Assembly (NCBI GenBank): GCA_015063285.1
Contig: SUST01000006.1
Location: 1 to 64,000 of the forward strand
DNA: 64,000 nt
Direction of reading: 5' to 3'
Source of the DNA: Thermoplasmata archaeon
GTDB taxonomy: Archaea; Thermoplasmatota; Thermoplasmata; Methanomassiliicoccales; Methanomethylophilaceae
The notes beneath the pieces were generated by a model. The model was not told the origin of the DNA and did not search any database. It saw only the letters and a list, made by a program, of their open reading frames with translations. The first letter of the stretch is position 1. The number at the start of each line of letters is the position of its first letter. Positions 17,689-26,701 of the stretch are shown in pieces. A program made the translations under genes and the position numbers.

Positions 17689-18978
17689 ATGATAACAGCG
17701 ATTCGTAACGCATGGATCGTCACACAGGACGCATCCAGGAGGATCATCAAAGGAGATGTGGTGATCGACGGCGAGAAGATCGTATCCGTCGGTCCGGAGT
17801 ACAACGGTACAGCGGACAGGGAGATCGATGCCACCGGCGACATCGTCATGCCCGGTATGATCAACACCCACACCCATGTGGCCATGTCCGTCATGAAGGG
17901 CGTCGTCGACGACCTCACGTTCCCCGATTTCCTTGACAAGGTCTTTAAGATCGATTCCGACAGGACAGATGACGATCTTGACATCGGAACGAAGATCGGA
18001 TGCATGGAGATGATCCGCAGCGGTACGACCACTTTCATGGACCTCTATTATTCTGAGGATGTCATCGCCAAAGCTACTCAGCAGGCGGGCATCAGGGGAG
18101 TCCTCTGCTGGTGTTGTCTCGATGAGGACAAGACCACGCAGAAAGGCAACCCCGTACAGAACTGCAAGAACTTCTACTCCAAGTTCAAGAACGAGAGGAA
18201 GATCGTCCCCGGAGTCGGTCTCCAGGGAGTGTACGTCTGCAACGAGGAGACATGCGTCAGTGCGGCTCAGTTCGCAGAGGAGGTCAACGCACCTCTGAAC
18301 TTCCATCTCTCCGAGACTAGAGGGGAAGTTGCGGACCACAAGAAGAAGACCGGAATGAGGCCCGCGGAATGGCTGTCCGAGATCGGAGCTCTCAACTCTC
18401 ACATGGTCGCAGCGCACTCCGCATGGCTGACCAAGAGGGAGGTCATGCTCATGGGCAAGGCGGGCATGTCCATCTCATCATGTCCTGTATCCAACATGAA
18501 GCTCGCTACCGGAGGCGTTGCACCCATCCCAGAGTTCATGGAGGCAGGTGTCAACGTATCTTTCGGAACAGACGGCAACACCACCAACAACACTCTCGAC
18601 ATGTTCGCGGAGATGAAGTCACTCGGACTCCTCCAGAAGTCCAGCAGATGGGATCCCGTCGTATGCAGCGCGCAGCAGCTCCTCGATTTCGCAACCATCA
18701 ACGGAGCTAAAGCGGTCGGAATGCAGGACAAGATCGGTTCCATAGAGGTCGGGAAGTACGCCGACCTGATCATCCTCGACGGAAAGGCTCCCAACATGAG
18801 GCCCCTCCTCCCGGACAACATGATCGCGAACATCGTCTATTCCGGAAACGGGCTCAACACCAAGACAGTCTTCTGCCAGGGGGACATGGTCATGCAGGAC
18901 GGTAACATCCTGACCCTGGACAAGGACAGGATCCTCGACCAGTCAGAGGACATCTGGAAGACCCTCTGTCTAAGATGA
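17689..18978 (+). CDS. dadD: MTA/SAH/5'-deoxyadenosine deaminase (amidohydrolase)
   Basis: A 429-residue amidohydrolase of the TRZ/ATZ family. Metal ligands are visible: HTH in NTHTHVAMS (near residue 62), His in HLSETRGEVADH (near 205), His in AAHSAWL and Asp in GTDGNTTNN. In methanogens the enzyme deaminates adenosyl by-products (S-adenosylhomocysteine, methylthioadenosine, 5'-deoxyadenosine) and so recycles SAM products. The start is ATG 17689, with GGAG five bases before it and a TATA box that excludes 17677. It is a single gene with a clear terminator. Confidence 0.85.
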   Translation: MITAIRNAWIVTQDASRRIIKGDVVIDGEKIVSVGPEYNGTADREIDATGDIVMPGMINTHTHVAMSVMKGVVDDLTFPDFLDKVFKIDSDRTDDDLDIGTKIGCMEMIRSGTTTFMDLYYSEDVIAKATQQAGIRGVLCWCCLDEDKTTQKGNPVQNCKNFYSKFKNERKIVPGVGLQGVYVCNEETCVSAAQFAEEVNAPLNFHLSETRGEVADHKKKTGMRPAEWLSEIGALNSHMVAAHSAWLTKREVMLMGKAGMSISSCPVSNMKLATGGVAPIPEFMEAGVNVSFGTDGNTTNNTLDMFAEMKSLGLLQKSSRWDPVVCSAQQLLDFATINGAKAVGMQDKIGSIEVGKYADLIILDGKAPNMRPLLPDNMIANIVYSGNGLNTKTVFCQGDMVMQDGNILTLDKDRILDQSEDIWKTLCLR

Positions 18979-18986
18979 ACAAAACT

Positions 18987-19010
18987 CCGGGAGCACTCCC
19001 GGGTCTTTTA
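18987..19010 (+). terminator. Terminator of the deaminase gene
   Basis: The perfect stem CCGGGA/TCCCGG with loop GCAC (18987-19002) is followed by TCTTTTA. It also lies directly at the end of the convergent antiporter gene. Confidence 0.7.
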
Positions 19011-20864
19011 TCAATACCTTTTGTCGCCGGAATCTATTGCTACCGACTTCTGACTCTGACTTTCCTCTTCAATCTTCTTGGCGTATTTGGAATCCAGCAG
19101 TTTTCTGAATGAATCCTCGTCCATATAGTCCGGCCCATCCTCTTCGAAGGGGATCAGGTCCGTTCTCTTGGTGACGGTCCTTCTGTTGACGTACAGCAAT
19201 ATCAGCAGCGCAACGACTAGTACGACGATGTGTTCCCAGATGCTCAATCCGTTGGGGACCACGATCAGGATGACGATCGCTATCATGAGCGCGATAAGCC
19301 ATGTGTTGGAGATCAGGAATCTGTCCAGGATGCTGTATTCCCTTCTGCTCCGCTGTCTGTTGGTTTGGATATCGGCCAGGATCATGATGTCTTTGACCGT
19401 GTCGACCAAACGGAACGTGGGGATGTAAAGCACGACCATGTTCAGTATGAGGAGCAGGAAGCTCCAGAGCCATTCGTCCCCTCCGAAGTATGCGATACCC
19501 CATTCCCTGAGCGGAGGCGTGATCAGGATGAAGATGAGTTCGACCGCGACCATACCGATCATGCTGAGGTATGCGCGGGTCATGGATCCGCTAACCTCTT
19601 TCCTGGTCTTCCTGGAGCTGAGGGCAATCCTCTCGTAGAACGTGACTTTCACATTGTCGATCGCCTTGAAGGTGCGCAGCAATGCACCCGGCATCTTTGA
19701 TACGGTCTTGTCCCATCTCTCCGCTGCATCTTTGGACAGGATAGGGAGCGTGATCATGGAAAGAAGCGCGGCACCGACTATGGATGTGTAGATGTCCTCG
19801 GAGAAAACGTTGTAATCGAGGGCCTGTTTGGCGATGATGAATGCGAACTCTCCCATGGCGACGAAACTGATGGCGCTCGCAAAGCTTTCGCGGGACGTCT
19901 CGTTGGCCAGCCAGTATCCGGAGAACACGGCCAGGGTCTTCAGCACGATGAACATGATGAGGAATATGAGGGTCAGACCTAGGTTGTCTACTAGTGTGCC
20001 CAGACCTATCTCCATTCCGACGGAGATGAAGAACATCGCCATGAAGATGCTCTTCATGGGTTCTATGTCGTGAAGGATCTCCTTGTTCCTACGGCTGGGA
20101 GCGATCATCATACCCATCAGGAACGCTCCGATAGCGACGGACAGCCCCACATAGCTTGCCAGCAGAGCCATTCCGAACGCCAGTCCTACCGCGAATATGA
20201 CAAGAATCTCAGAAGTGACGTTATCGGACACCCAGTTGATGATGCGCGGCATGAATCTCAGACCGACGACTATACTGACGACCATGAAGGCCAGGATGCT
20301 CATGATAAGGGCTGCCAATCCGCCCGCATCCAATTCGGAACCGGCCATCATGGGAGTGATCATCGACAGGATGACGACCTGCGCTATGTCCTCCATGATG
20401 ATGATCAGGATGAGCGTGTCGACGCGGTCCTTATCCAAGCGGTTCTGCATCTTCAGGACGCCTAGCACCACAGCGGTGCTCGAACCTGCGATGACCGCTC
20501 CAAGACAGATGCTCTGGATGGAATCCAGTCCGAGAAGTCCGCCCACGATCGTACCTCCGAGGACCATGAAAGGTATCTCGACCAGTGCGACTCTCATCGC
20601 GAAGATTCCCTGTTTGCGTATCTTCTTCAGATTGATCTCCATACCGATGCAGAACATCAGCAGGATCAGACCCATGTTGGAGAGGATCTCGACCACTGCA
20701 TCGGATTCCTCCGAGACATTCCAGATATTGGCCACTATGATTCCTGTGACGAGGTATCCAATCAGGGATGGCATCTTGATCTTGTTGAAAATGATGGAAC
20801 ATACCGCGGCCAGGAGCAGAAAAACTGCTATACTGGTCATTAACATGATCTCATCCAAGTGCAT
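19011..20864 (-). CDS. CPA2-family monovalent cation:proton antiporter, second copy
   Basis: A 617-residue paralog of the antiporter at 12264-14036, with the same domain order: exchanger domain (MPSLIGYLVTGIIVANI, GAVIAGSSTAVVLGVLKMQN, VGLSVAIGAFLMGMMIAP), then a basic linker, about four additional membrane segments and a charged tail, without a TrkA-N domain. The start is taken at ATG 20864; a GTG at 20879 is in frame, but the TATA box near 20895 predicts transcription starting close to 20870. Two such genes suggest distinct ions or conditions. Confidence 0.85.
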   Translation of the reverse strand: MHLDEIMLMTSIAVFLLLAAVCSIIFNKIKMPSLIGYLVTGIIVANIWNVSEESDAVVEILSNMGLILLMFCIGMEINLKKIRKQGIFAMRVALVEIPFMVLGGTIVGGLLGLDSIQSICLGAVIAGSSTAVVLGVLKMQNRLDKDRVDTLILIIIMEDIAQVVILSMITPMMAGSELDAGGLAALIMSILAFMVVSIVVGLRFMPRIINWVSDNVTSEILVIFAVGLAFGMALLASYVGLSVAIGAFLMGMMIAPSRRNKEILHDIEPMKSIFMAMFFISVGMEIGLGTLVDNLGLTLIFLIMFIVLKTLAVFSGYWLANETSRESFASAISFVAMGEFAFIIAKQALDYNVFSEDIYTSIVGAALLSMITLPILSKDAAERWDKTVSKMPGALLRTFKAIDNVKVTFYERIALSSRKTRKEVSGSMTRAYLSMIGMVAVELIFILITPPLREWGIAYFGGDEWLWSFLLLILNMVVLYIPTFRLVDTVKDIMILADIQTNRQRSRREYSILDRFLISNTWLIALMIAIVILIVVPNGLSIWEHIVVLVVALLILLYVNRRTVTKRTDLIPFEEDGPDYMDEDSFRKLLDSKYAKKIEEESQSQKSVAIDSGDKRY

Positions 20865-20891
20865 CCCCTCTTTGTTCACGCAGGTGTGCGC

Positions 20892-20906
20892 TTATATATC
20901 TTATAT
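20892..20906 (-). promoter_or_regulatory. TATA box of the second antiporter gene
   Basis: An A/T stretch containing TTATATATC on the plus strand (TATA-like on the minus strand) lies about 30 bp before ATG 20864, consistent with a leaderless or short-leader transcript. Confidence 0.45.
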
Positions 20907-21139
20907 GTAAGGATGCCACGTAACTTACTATTTCCGGGAGAATTAAGGGGTGTAATTGTTGTTCGAGACCATCGGACAGGAGCGTGGAAACAACACCTTT
21001 CTGCCCGATTGACGCGTTCATCTCAAAAACCCCGAAAAATGTACGCGTTGACACGATAAAATATTGAGCACCAGTGCCACCGTGTTTGGAAGATGCGTCG
21101 CCATGAAACGGTTATATCGTAAAGCGGTATTGACAATCG

Positions 21140-21997
21140 ATGAAGATCATACCGCGCATGTCGAAAAGGATGATGGGGTTAGTTTTCAACACCAGATACA
21201 GACTCGCGGCGTTCACCAGGAAATCGAAGACGTTCAACAGGATCGTCGGTAAGATGTTCTTCGAAGGCGACGATATGATAGTCGTACCCAAGGACAAAGT
21301 GGCGACAAGAACGATCGATGCGAACATCGAGATAGATGACGCGGGCGAATCAACGGTCCTGCCGAGCGATGTGGTGAAGAATCTCATCAACCGCGCAGAT
21401 GACATCTTCATCATGAACTTCTGCATCTGCAGGAAATCTAACAAGTGTGAGGATTACCCCGTTGATCACGGCTGTGTGTTCATGGGCAAAGGGGTGTACA
21501 AGATCCCTCCGGAGTTTGGCCATCTGGCCACTCCTGAAGAGGCCTGTGCATACATAGACGAATGCGGGGAACAGGGTCTGGTCCACATCATCGGGAGGAA
21601 CAAGCTCGACAGCATATGGCTGAGCACCGGTGACAAGAAGGATCTGATGACGATCTGCAACTGCTGTCCGTGCTGCTGTCTTTGGAACATGACCCGCAAC
21701 ATCTCGGACGAGATAGGGAGTCTTTTCAAACGCATGGAAGGCGTGACGGTCAAACTTGACGACGGCAAGTGTGTCCAGTGCGGTTCATGCAGCGAGATAT
21801 GCTTCACGAAGGCGGTAAAGGTCGCCGACGGAAGATTCGAGATAGATCAGAACCTCTGCAGAGGCTGTGGAAGATGTGCAGAACAGTGTCCGGCAGATGC
21901 CATCACCGTGGTCTATGATGAAGGTGCTATTGACGGTATCGCTGACAGGATCGGATCCCTCGTCAGACTGAACGACAGGGATCAGGTAGCGGATTGA
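21140..21997 (+). CDS. 4Fe-4S cluster (ferredoxin-type) protein
   Basis: A 285-residue protein. Two classical 4Fe-4S motifs near the C-terminus read CVQCGSCSEIC and CRGCGRCAEQCP. A central cysteine-rich region (FCICRKSNKC, and NCCPCCCLW) resembles the family of ferredoxins that carry an extra N-terminal domain in anaerobes. The partner enzyme is unknown. TTATATC at about 21113-21119 would start transcription at the ATG, giving a leaderless message. The flavodoxin gene is convergent. Confidence 0.8.
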   Translation: MKIIPRMSKRMMGLVFNTRYRLAAFTRKSKTFNRIVGKMFFEGDDMIVVPKDKVATRTIDANIEIDDAGESTVLPSDVVKNLINRADDIFIMNFCICRKSNKCEDYPVDHGCVFMGKGVYKIPPEFGHLATPEEACAYIDECGEQGLVHIIGRNKLDSIWLSTGDKKDLMTICNCCPCCCLWNMTRNISDEIGSLFKRMEGVTVKLDDGKCVQCGSCSEICFTKAVKVADGRFEIDQNLCRGCGRCAEQCPADAITVVYDEGAIDGIADRIGSLVRLNDRDQVAD

Positions 21998-22032
21998 GAG
22001 AAGAAGGGGGCCTTTCGGCATCCCTTGGAAAT

Positions 22033-22425
22033 TCAGAATGTGGCGATGAAATCGTCAATTGGTTTGGGATTCTCCTTGACGAGCTTCTTACCTTTGTTGA
22101 AGAAGACGTGGTTGGAGATACCGACCTCAGATGCAAGTGCGTCGCATTGCTTCTGGCCTTTGTCGTCGTTGTACATACAGCAGACGAAGAATGCAGATTT
22201 CTTCTGAGAGATGACATCCTTGTTCTTCTGGACGTAGCTGACCAGTTCCTTGGGGATGCCTCCTGCCCAGACCCTTCCGCCGATTACGACGGTGTCATAG
22301 GATGCGAGGTCCTTTGAATCTGCATCGGAGACGCTCACTGCCTCTCCGCCGGTCTTGCTGGCGATGTATTCGGCGACGGCCTTGGTGTTGCCGCCGGTTG
22401 ACGCGTAAACGATGATTGTGCTCAT
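22033..22425 (-). CDS. Short flavodoxin
   Basis: A 130-residue flavodoxin-fold protein with the FMN phosphate loop YASTGGNTKAVAEYI at residues 7-21 and the second loop VIGGRVWAGGIP near residue 48. It is a small electron carrier, possibly exchanging electrons with the neighbouring convergent Fe-S protein. It is complete and within the normal length range for short flavodoxins. Confidence 0.85.
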   Translation of the reverse strand: MSTIIVYASTGGNTKAVAEYIASKTGGEAVSVSDADSKDLASYDTVVIGGRVWAGGIPKELVSYVQKNKDVISQKKSAFFVCCMYNDDKGQKQCDALASEVGISNHVFFNKGKKLVKENPKPIDDFIATF

Positions 22426-22539
22426 GGAAAATCGCAGTTCGTTGTTGTATTTTAGGATATCCTATATGGTTACGAATTGTCCGCGATATCTGGCGATATG
22501 AGTTGATTCTGCCAACCTGATGCCGAAAACTGCGGGGCT

Positions 22540-23430
22540 TCAGCAGAAGAGATTCTTCTTGGTGATGATGTAGGGGTAGATGAAGAAGGACCAGATCATC
22601 ATAAACGCTCCACCCAGACCGATGCCCCAATCCGGGAACGAAATCATGAAAACCAACAGGATAAGTGCACCTATGGTCATTCCGACAAAGAATCTGAGGG
22701 CGTGCTCTTTGATACCTGTCTGCGGCACCTCATATCTCAGGTAGAGACGGTCCATGGTCCTGCCTATGAGCATCCCGTAGAGGAATCCTGCATACAATGC
22801 AATCCTGTCCGCATCGGCACCCCAGCATACCAAGCTTATGATAAACAGTGCTGTGAAGAAGATGACGTAGGCCGCGTTTACGAAGAGATATGTGCGGTCA
22901 TCCTCGTATGCGTATTCCATTGATTTCCATGCCACTACAATGGCAATGAGGCCAACAGCTATGCCCGATAATATGTCCAAGGGCGTGTGGACGCACAGCA
23001 CCAGTCTCCCCACGGTTATCAGCACCATTACGGCAATCAGAACGGTCTTGAACAGACGGTTCCTGACGAATGAGGCCGCAGGCAGGAATGTGGAGATTGC
23101 GCTTGCAGCATGCCCGCTCGGTAGGGATAGTCCGTGAGCATTGACGCCATCGACCTTGATGATGCTCGGGTCCAGATCCCAAGGTCTTGGCTGATTGAAT
23201 CCGTATTTGGAGACGACGGCGAACACCATCGCGGGAACGAACGATAGCGCCAGTATCTCTCCCTGCTTTTTGTTGATGCACCAGTAGAACAGAAGGGCCA
23301 GGGCTACAGGTACGGCCAGGTAGACGATCCTCGAGGACATCGCAGCGAAGAGATCCTCCAGGAATGGAAATTCCAGCCTGATGTCCTGAAGTGCATGAAG
23401 AAGCTCTACCCCTGTCCACATCGGGACCAT
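22540..23430 (-). CDS. PAP2-family membrane phosphatase
   Basis: A 296-residue protein with about eight membrane segments. The three phosphatase motifs are present: KYGFNQPRP (near residue 69), LPSGHAAS (near 102) and GRLVLCVHTPLDI (near 140), giving the catalytic histidines. It probably removes phosphate from a polyprenyl or phospholipid pyrophosphate at the membrane. The C-terminal third adds extra helices of unknown function. The gene stands alone. Confidence 0.85.
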   Translation of the reverse strand: MVPMWTGVELLHALQDIRLEFPFLEDLFAAMSSRIVYLAVPVALALLFYWCINKKQGEILALSFVPAMVFAVVSKYGFNQPRPWDLDPSIIKVDGVNAHGLSLPSGHAASAISTFLPAASFVRNRLFKTVLIAVMVLITVGRLVLCVHTPLDILSGIAVGLIAIVVAWKSMEYAYEDDRTYLFVNAAYVIFFTALFIISLVCWGADADRIALYAGFLYGMLIGRTMDRLYLRYEVPQTGIKEHALRFFVGMTIGALILLVFMISFPDWGIGLGGAFMMIWSFFIYPYIITKKNLFC

Positions 23431-23622
23431 AAATGCTTGTTATGGTTTTATGGATATTGCACAGATTCTTCCTTTACCGATTCTATATTGTTATTATTAT
23501 GGAGTAAAAAACCAACAAGAAACGATTGATTATAGGTCTGTTTAAACACCCATCCATTTGGATGAAATCTGGCTATAATTGGATAATAAATCCAGTTAAA
23601 TACATGGAGAATTCAACCAACT

Positions 23623-23643
23623 TATTAATATGAAATATTGATA
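23623..23643. promoter_or_regulatory. Palindrome upstream of the cobalt transporter operon
   Basis: TATTAATAT and ATATTGATA are inverted repeats with one mismatch and a 3-bp spacer (GAA), 94 bp before the likely cbiM start. The 306-bp spacer 23431-23736 is AT-rich and holds no gene. A metal-responsive repressor site is a reasonable guess. Confidence 0.35.
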
Positions 23644-23736
23644 CATCATCGTAATCGGATAGTTAAACAAACTAAATTCGATACGGTGCCCGAGGAATAC
23701 AGGTCCGGAGGCATCTACCATTGGATGGTGAAAAAA

Positions 23737-24423
23737 ATGCACATAATGGAAGGATATTTAGATCCCATTTGGTGTGTAGTTTGGTTCGCGGTAATGGCGC
23801 CCTTCTTCATCGTCGGAGTAATCAAGCTCCGCAAGATCCTGAGGGACCACCCCGAGCAGAAGATGACAGTAGCTCTCTCTGGAGCATTCATCTTCCTGCT
23901 TTCCTCGCTCAAGTTGCCCTCGGTAACTGGATCATGCTCACACCCCACAGGAACAGGAATTGCAGTCGTATTCTACGGAGTCGGTGTTTGTGCCGTTCTC
24001 TCCACTATCGTTCTCGTTTTCCAGGCACTCTTGCTCGCACACGGTGGATTCACAACACTCGGTGCAAACTGCGTGTCCATGGGAATCATCGGACCTTTGA
24101 TCGGTCTGGTCTTCTGGAAGATCCTCAGGGGAGCAAACGCACCTGTCTTCGTCAGCATGTTTGTCGCAGCATTCTTGGCTGACCTCATGACATATGTCGT
24201 AACTGCATTCCAGATGTCTCTGAACCTTATGACCTCAGTTGGAGCAGACTTCATGGACACACTCGTCGAGATGCTCTCCATCTACGCGGTCACCCAGATT
24301 CCCCTCGCAATCGTTGAGGGAATCGTCCTCGGAATGTTCGCACACTACCTGGCAACCTCCAGGGCAGACATCTTCGAGATCGCTGACAACAACAAGCTGA
24401 ACCCCTTCTCCACGGAGGCATGA
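23737..24423 (+). CDS. cbiM: Cobalt ECF transporter, substrate-binding subunit CbiM
   Basis: A 228-residue membrane protein beginning MHIMEGYL, the conserved metal-binding N-terminus in which the His at position 2 coordinates cobalt. The start is therefore ATG 23737, and the 33 in-frame residues upstream are not family-like. LPSVTGSCSHPTGTG is the second signature of CbiM. About six or seven membrane segments are expected. It forms the S unit with CbiN. It is the first gene of cbiM-N-Q-O-O and overlaps cbiN by the ATGA at 24420. Confidence 0.92.
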   Translation: MHIMEGYLDPIWCVVWFAVMAPFFIVGVIKLRKILRDHPEQKMTVALSGAFIFLLSSLKLPSVTGSCSHPTGTGIAVVFYGVGVCAVLSTIVLVFQALLLAHGGFTTLGANCVSMGIIGPLIGLVFWKILRGANAPVFVSMFVAAFLADLMTYVVTAFQMSLNLMTSVGADFMDTLVEMLSIYAVTQIPLAIVEGIVLGMFAHYLATSRADIFEIADNNKLNPFSTEA

Positions 24424-24719
24424 AAATGGCAAATGACAAGATGCTCTACATCGCAGGATTCGCAGTTGTCGCAATCATCGTCGTCGGAATCCTTGCATTC
24501 ATCCCCGGAGACTTCGGCGGATCCGATGATTCCGGAGGAGAGGCTGCAGAAGACCACGGTTACGAGCCTTGGCTGACAGACTGGATCGATGCAATCTACG
24601 GAGAACTCCCTGGAGAGATCGAGTCCATGCTGTTCGCAGTACAGGCAGCTATTGGAGCAGTCCTTATCGGCTACTTCATTGGATTCAGTCGTTCCAAGAA
24701 GAAAGTAGAGATGGAATGA
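24420..24719 (+). CDS. cbiN: Cobalt transporter accessory subunit CbiN
   Basis: A 99-residue protein with two membrane segments (residues about 9-27 and 70-88) separated by an acidic extracellular loop (GGSDDSGGEAAEDHGYEPW), the standard CbiN layout. CbiN makes CbiM competent for cobalt entry. Its presence argues for cobalt rather than nickel. The ATG at 24420 overlaps the cbiM stop; an ATG at 24426 is also possible. Confidence 0.88.
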   Translation: MKMANDKMLYIAGFAVVAIIVVGILAFIPGDFGGSDDSGGEAAEDHGYEPWLTDWIDAIYGELPGEIESMLFAVQAAIGAVLIGYFIGFSRSKKKVEME

Positions 24720-24743
24720 TCTCAATAATCCGAGAGTGGCCGA

Positions 24744-25574
24744 GTGTCTGAACAAGTAGAGATGGACGAGCTGGCTTACAGCTCGCGTATGGTAAACTGG
24801 GCCCCTCTCGGAAAACTCCTTTTTGTTCTATCCCTTTTGATTATCGGGATAGTAACAAACAGTATTCTGGTGCCCATGATCACATTTTCGATAGGCATGA
24901 TTATGATGGCCTATTCGACAAACCTTAAGGTACCTTTATTGATTTTCTTGGCAATCGGAGAAGCGATTCTGATCATGGTCCTGGGAAGCGGTATGATATC
25001 GATCCTGGGAGACCATTCTCAGCCTGCCCTTTGGCAGGATCAGATCCTCTGGTTCAACATCTACATGACGGAACAGAGTTTCAACCAGGCCTGGTTGATC
25101 TTCTTCCGTGCTATTGCCGGTGTCACACTCATGCTATCTTTCGCATGTTCGACACCTATCCCTTATCTTTCATTCGCAATCAAGAGTCTCCGCTGCCCCA
25201 ACGAGATCACCGAACTCATCGTTCTGATCTACAGGTATGCATTCCTCCTTCTGGAGAGATTCCTTGTCATGATCGATGCGGCACAGTGCCGTCTCGGGTA
25301 CAACGGCCCGATGACCGCTATGAAATCATACGGCGGGGCGATGGCAGGGACATTCATCTTCTCGATGGAATTGGCAGAGAAGTCCGAGGCCGCTTTGGCG
25401 TGCAGGAACTACAACGGAACCTTCCCAATATTCCGCGAGCCCAAGAAGCTCTCGATTAAATGGGTGGTCATCTCCGTCGGCGCGGTCGTCGCATTGTACT
25501 TCATCGGGGAGTACTCCAGCGATTGGGTCAACATGGCGCAGCTGTTCGCACCTCTCTTCGGGTGGGACATATGA
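24744..25574 (+). CDS. cbiQ: Energy-coupling membrane subunit CbiQ
   Basis: A 276-residue T-component of an ECF transporter with about five or six membrane segments. The cytoplasmic coupling region shows AQCRLGYNG and a later EAALACRNYNG motif, the Ala-Arg-Gly-type helices that contact the two ATPases. The start is GTG 24744; ATG 24762 is an alternative. It overlaps cbiO (ATGA at 25571). Confidence 0.88.
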   Translation: MSEQVEMDELAYSSRMVNWAPLGKLLFVLSLLIIGIVTNSILVPMITFSIGMIMMAYSTNLKVPLLIFLAIGEAILIMVLGSGMISILGDHSQPALWQDQILWFNIYMTEQSFNQAWLIFFRAIAGVTLMLSFACSTPIPYLSFAIKSLRCPNEITELIVLIYRYAFLLLERFLVMIDAAQCRLGYNGPMTAMKSYGGAMAGTFIFSMELAEKSEAALACRNYNGTFPIFREPKKLSIKWVVISVGAVVALYFIGEYSSDWVNMAQLFAPLFGWDI

Positions 25575-26701
25575 GCGAGATATTCAGATTGGAGGACGTG
25601 ACGTTCGCTCATCCTAACAGCACAAGGAACGTCCTCAATAACATGAGTCTCAGCATCGAAGAGGGTTCCCGCAATGCTATCCTGGGGGCCAACGGTGCAG
25701 GTAAGACAACGTTCTTCTACACTCTGACAGGCGTCTACAAGCCTCAGAGCGGTACTGTTTACAATCATGGTGAGCCCGTCGAATACACCAGGGAAGGGCT
25801 CCTTAATCTGAGGTCCGAAGTGGCTGTCATCCTGCAGAATCCGGATGAGCAGATATTCTGTTCACTGGTCGAGGAGGATGTAGCGTTCGGGCCACTCAAC
25901 CTCGGTCTTGACAGAGATGAGGTCGGGGAAAGGGTCGCAAAGGCCCTCAGGGATGTCAGGATGACTCCTTACGCAAGGCGTCCTCTGCAGCAGCTGTCCG
26001 GAGGACAGAGGAAGAGGGTCGCTATCGCAGGTGCCCTTGCGATGCATCCCAAGATAATGATCATGGACGAGCCTACAGCGGGTCTCGACCCCCAGGCATC
26101 CATGGAGGTCATGGAATTGGCCGAGAAGCTCCACCTGCAGGGTGTCACGGTTCTGATATCCACTCACGACATCGATATCGTGTACAAGTGGGCGGACACC
26201 TCAGATATAATCTACAATGGCAAGTTCGAATACAGCGGGGCTGTGGAGGAGTTCTACAGTGATTCCGAGCGCGTATACAGATGCGGTCTGCTGACGCCAT
26301 CAGTGTTCAACATGAACAGGGACATCTGCGCCATAGACGGATTGTCCGTTTCTCCGTATCCGCGCAACAGCTGCGAGTTCACGGCCAAGTTCGGTCAGCC
26401 GAATAAGTCGGGCAGACTGGTCTGTGTACCGGTCGAAGAAGAGACCGCAGTGGGAAGATACGAGGACGTCATGAAGGATCTCAGCAATGTATCCTCGGGA
26501 GTCTACGGCTCTGACGCCAGGTATGCTCTGACAGAGAAACATGTCGATTACCGCTTCGATGCCATCGACACATGTTTCACGGAAGCGGTCGAAGGCAAGG
26601 ACTCCGTCCTGTTCTACGATTCGATCTACGCTCCAACGGTCCAAGCACAGTGCGATAGGCTGAAAGAATTCGGTTTCGAAGTTGATATGGAGGTGATCTG
26701 A
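25571..26701 (+). CDS. cbiO: Cobalt ECF transporter ATPase 1, with C-terminal extension
   Basis: A 376-residue ATPase starting at ATG 25571 (MSEIFRLEDVTF). Walker A is GANGAGKTTFFYTL (near residue 40), the Q-loop LQNPDEQIF, the signature LSGGQRKRVAIAGALAM, and Walker B IMIMDEPTAGLDPQA. A typical CbiO ends near residue 275, but this protein has about 100 more, including GVYGSDARYALTEKHVDYRF and GKDSVLFYDSIYAP. The second ATPase carries a related extension. It overlaps cbiO2 by one base. Confidence 0.88.
   Translation: MSEIFRLEDVTFAHPNSTRNVLNNMSLSIEEGSRNAILGANGAGKTTFFYTLTGVYKPQSGTVYNHGEPVEYTREGLLNLRSEVAVILQNPDEQIFCSLVEEDVAFGPLNLGLDRDEVGERVAKALRDVRMTPYARRPLQQLSGGQRKRVAIAGALAMHPKIMIMDEPTAGLDPQASMEVMELAEKLHLQGVTVLISTHDIDIVYKWADTSDIIYNGKFEYSGAVEEFYSDSERVYRCGLLTPSVFNMNRDICAIDGLSVSPYPRNSCEFTAKFGQPNKSGRLVCVPVEEETAVGRYEDVMKDLSNVSSGVYGSDARYALTEKHVDYRFDAIDTCFTEAVEGKDSVLFYDSIYAPTVQAQCDRLKEFGFEVDMEVI

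Noticed and set aside
23431-23736. Cobalamin riboswitch upstream of cbiM
   Set aside because: No B12-box-like sequence or long conserved stem structure is seen; the region is AT-rich with only a short palindrome.
24721-24746. GAGTGGCCGAGTG-like stretch between cbiN and cbiQ resembles a tRNA-Leu/Ser D arm
   Set aside because: No acceptor stem, anticodon arm or T arm can be drawn around it, and it lies at the cbiQ start.
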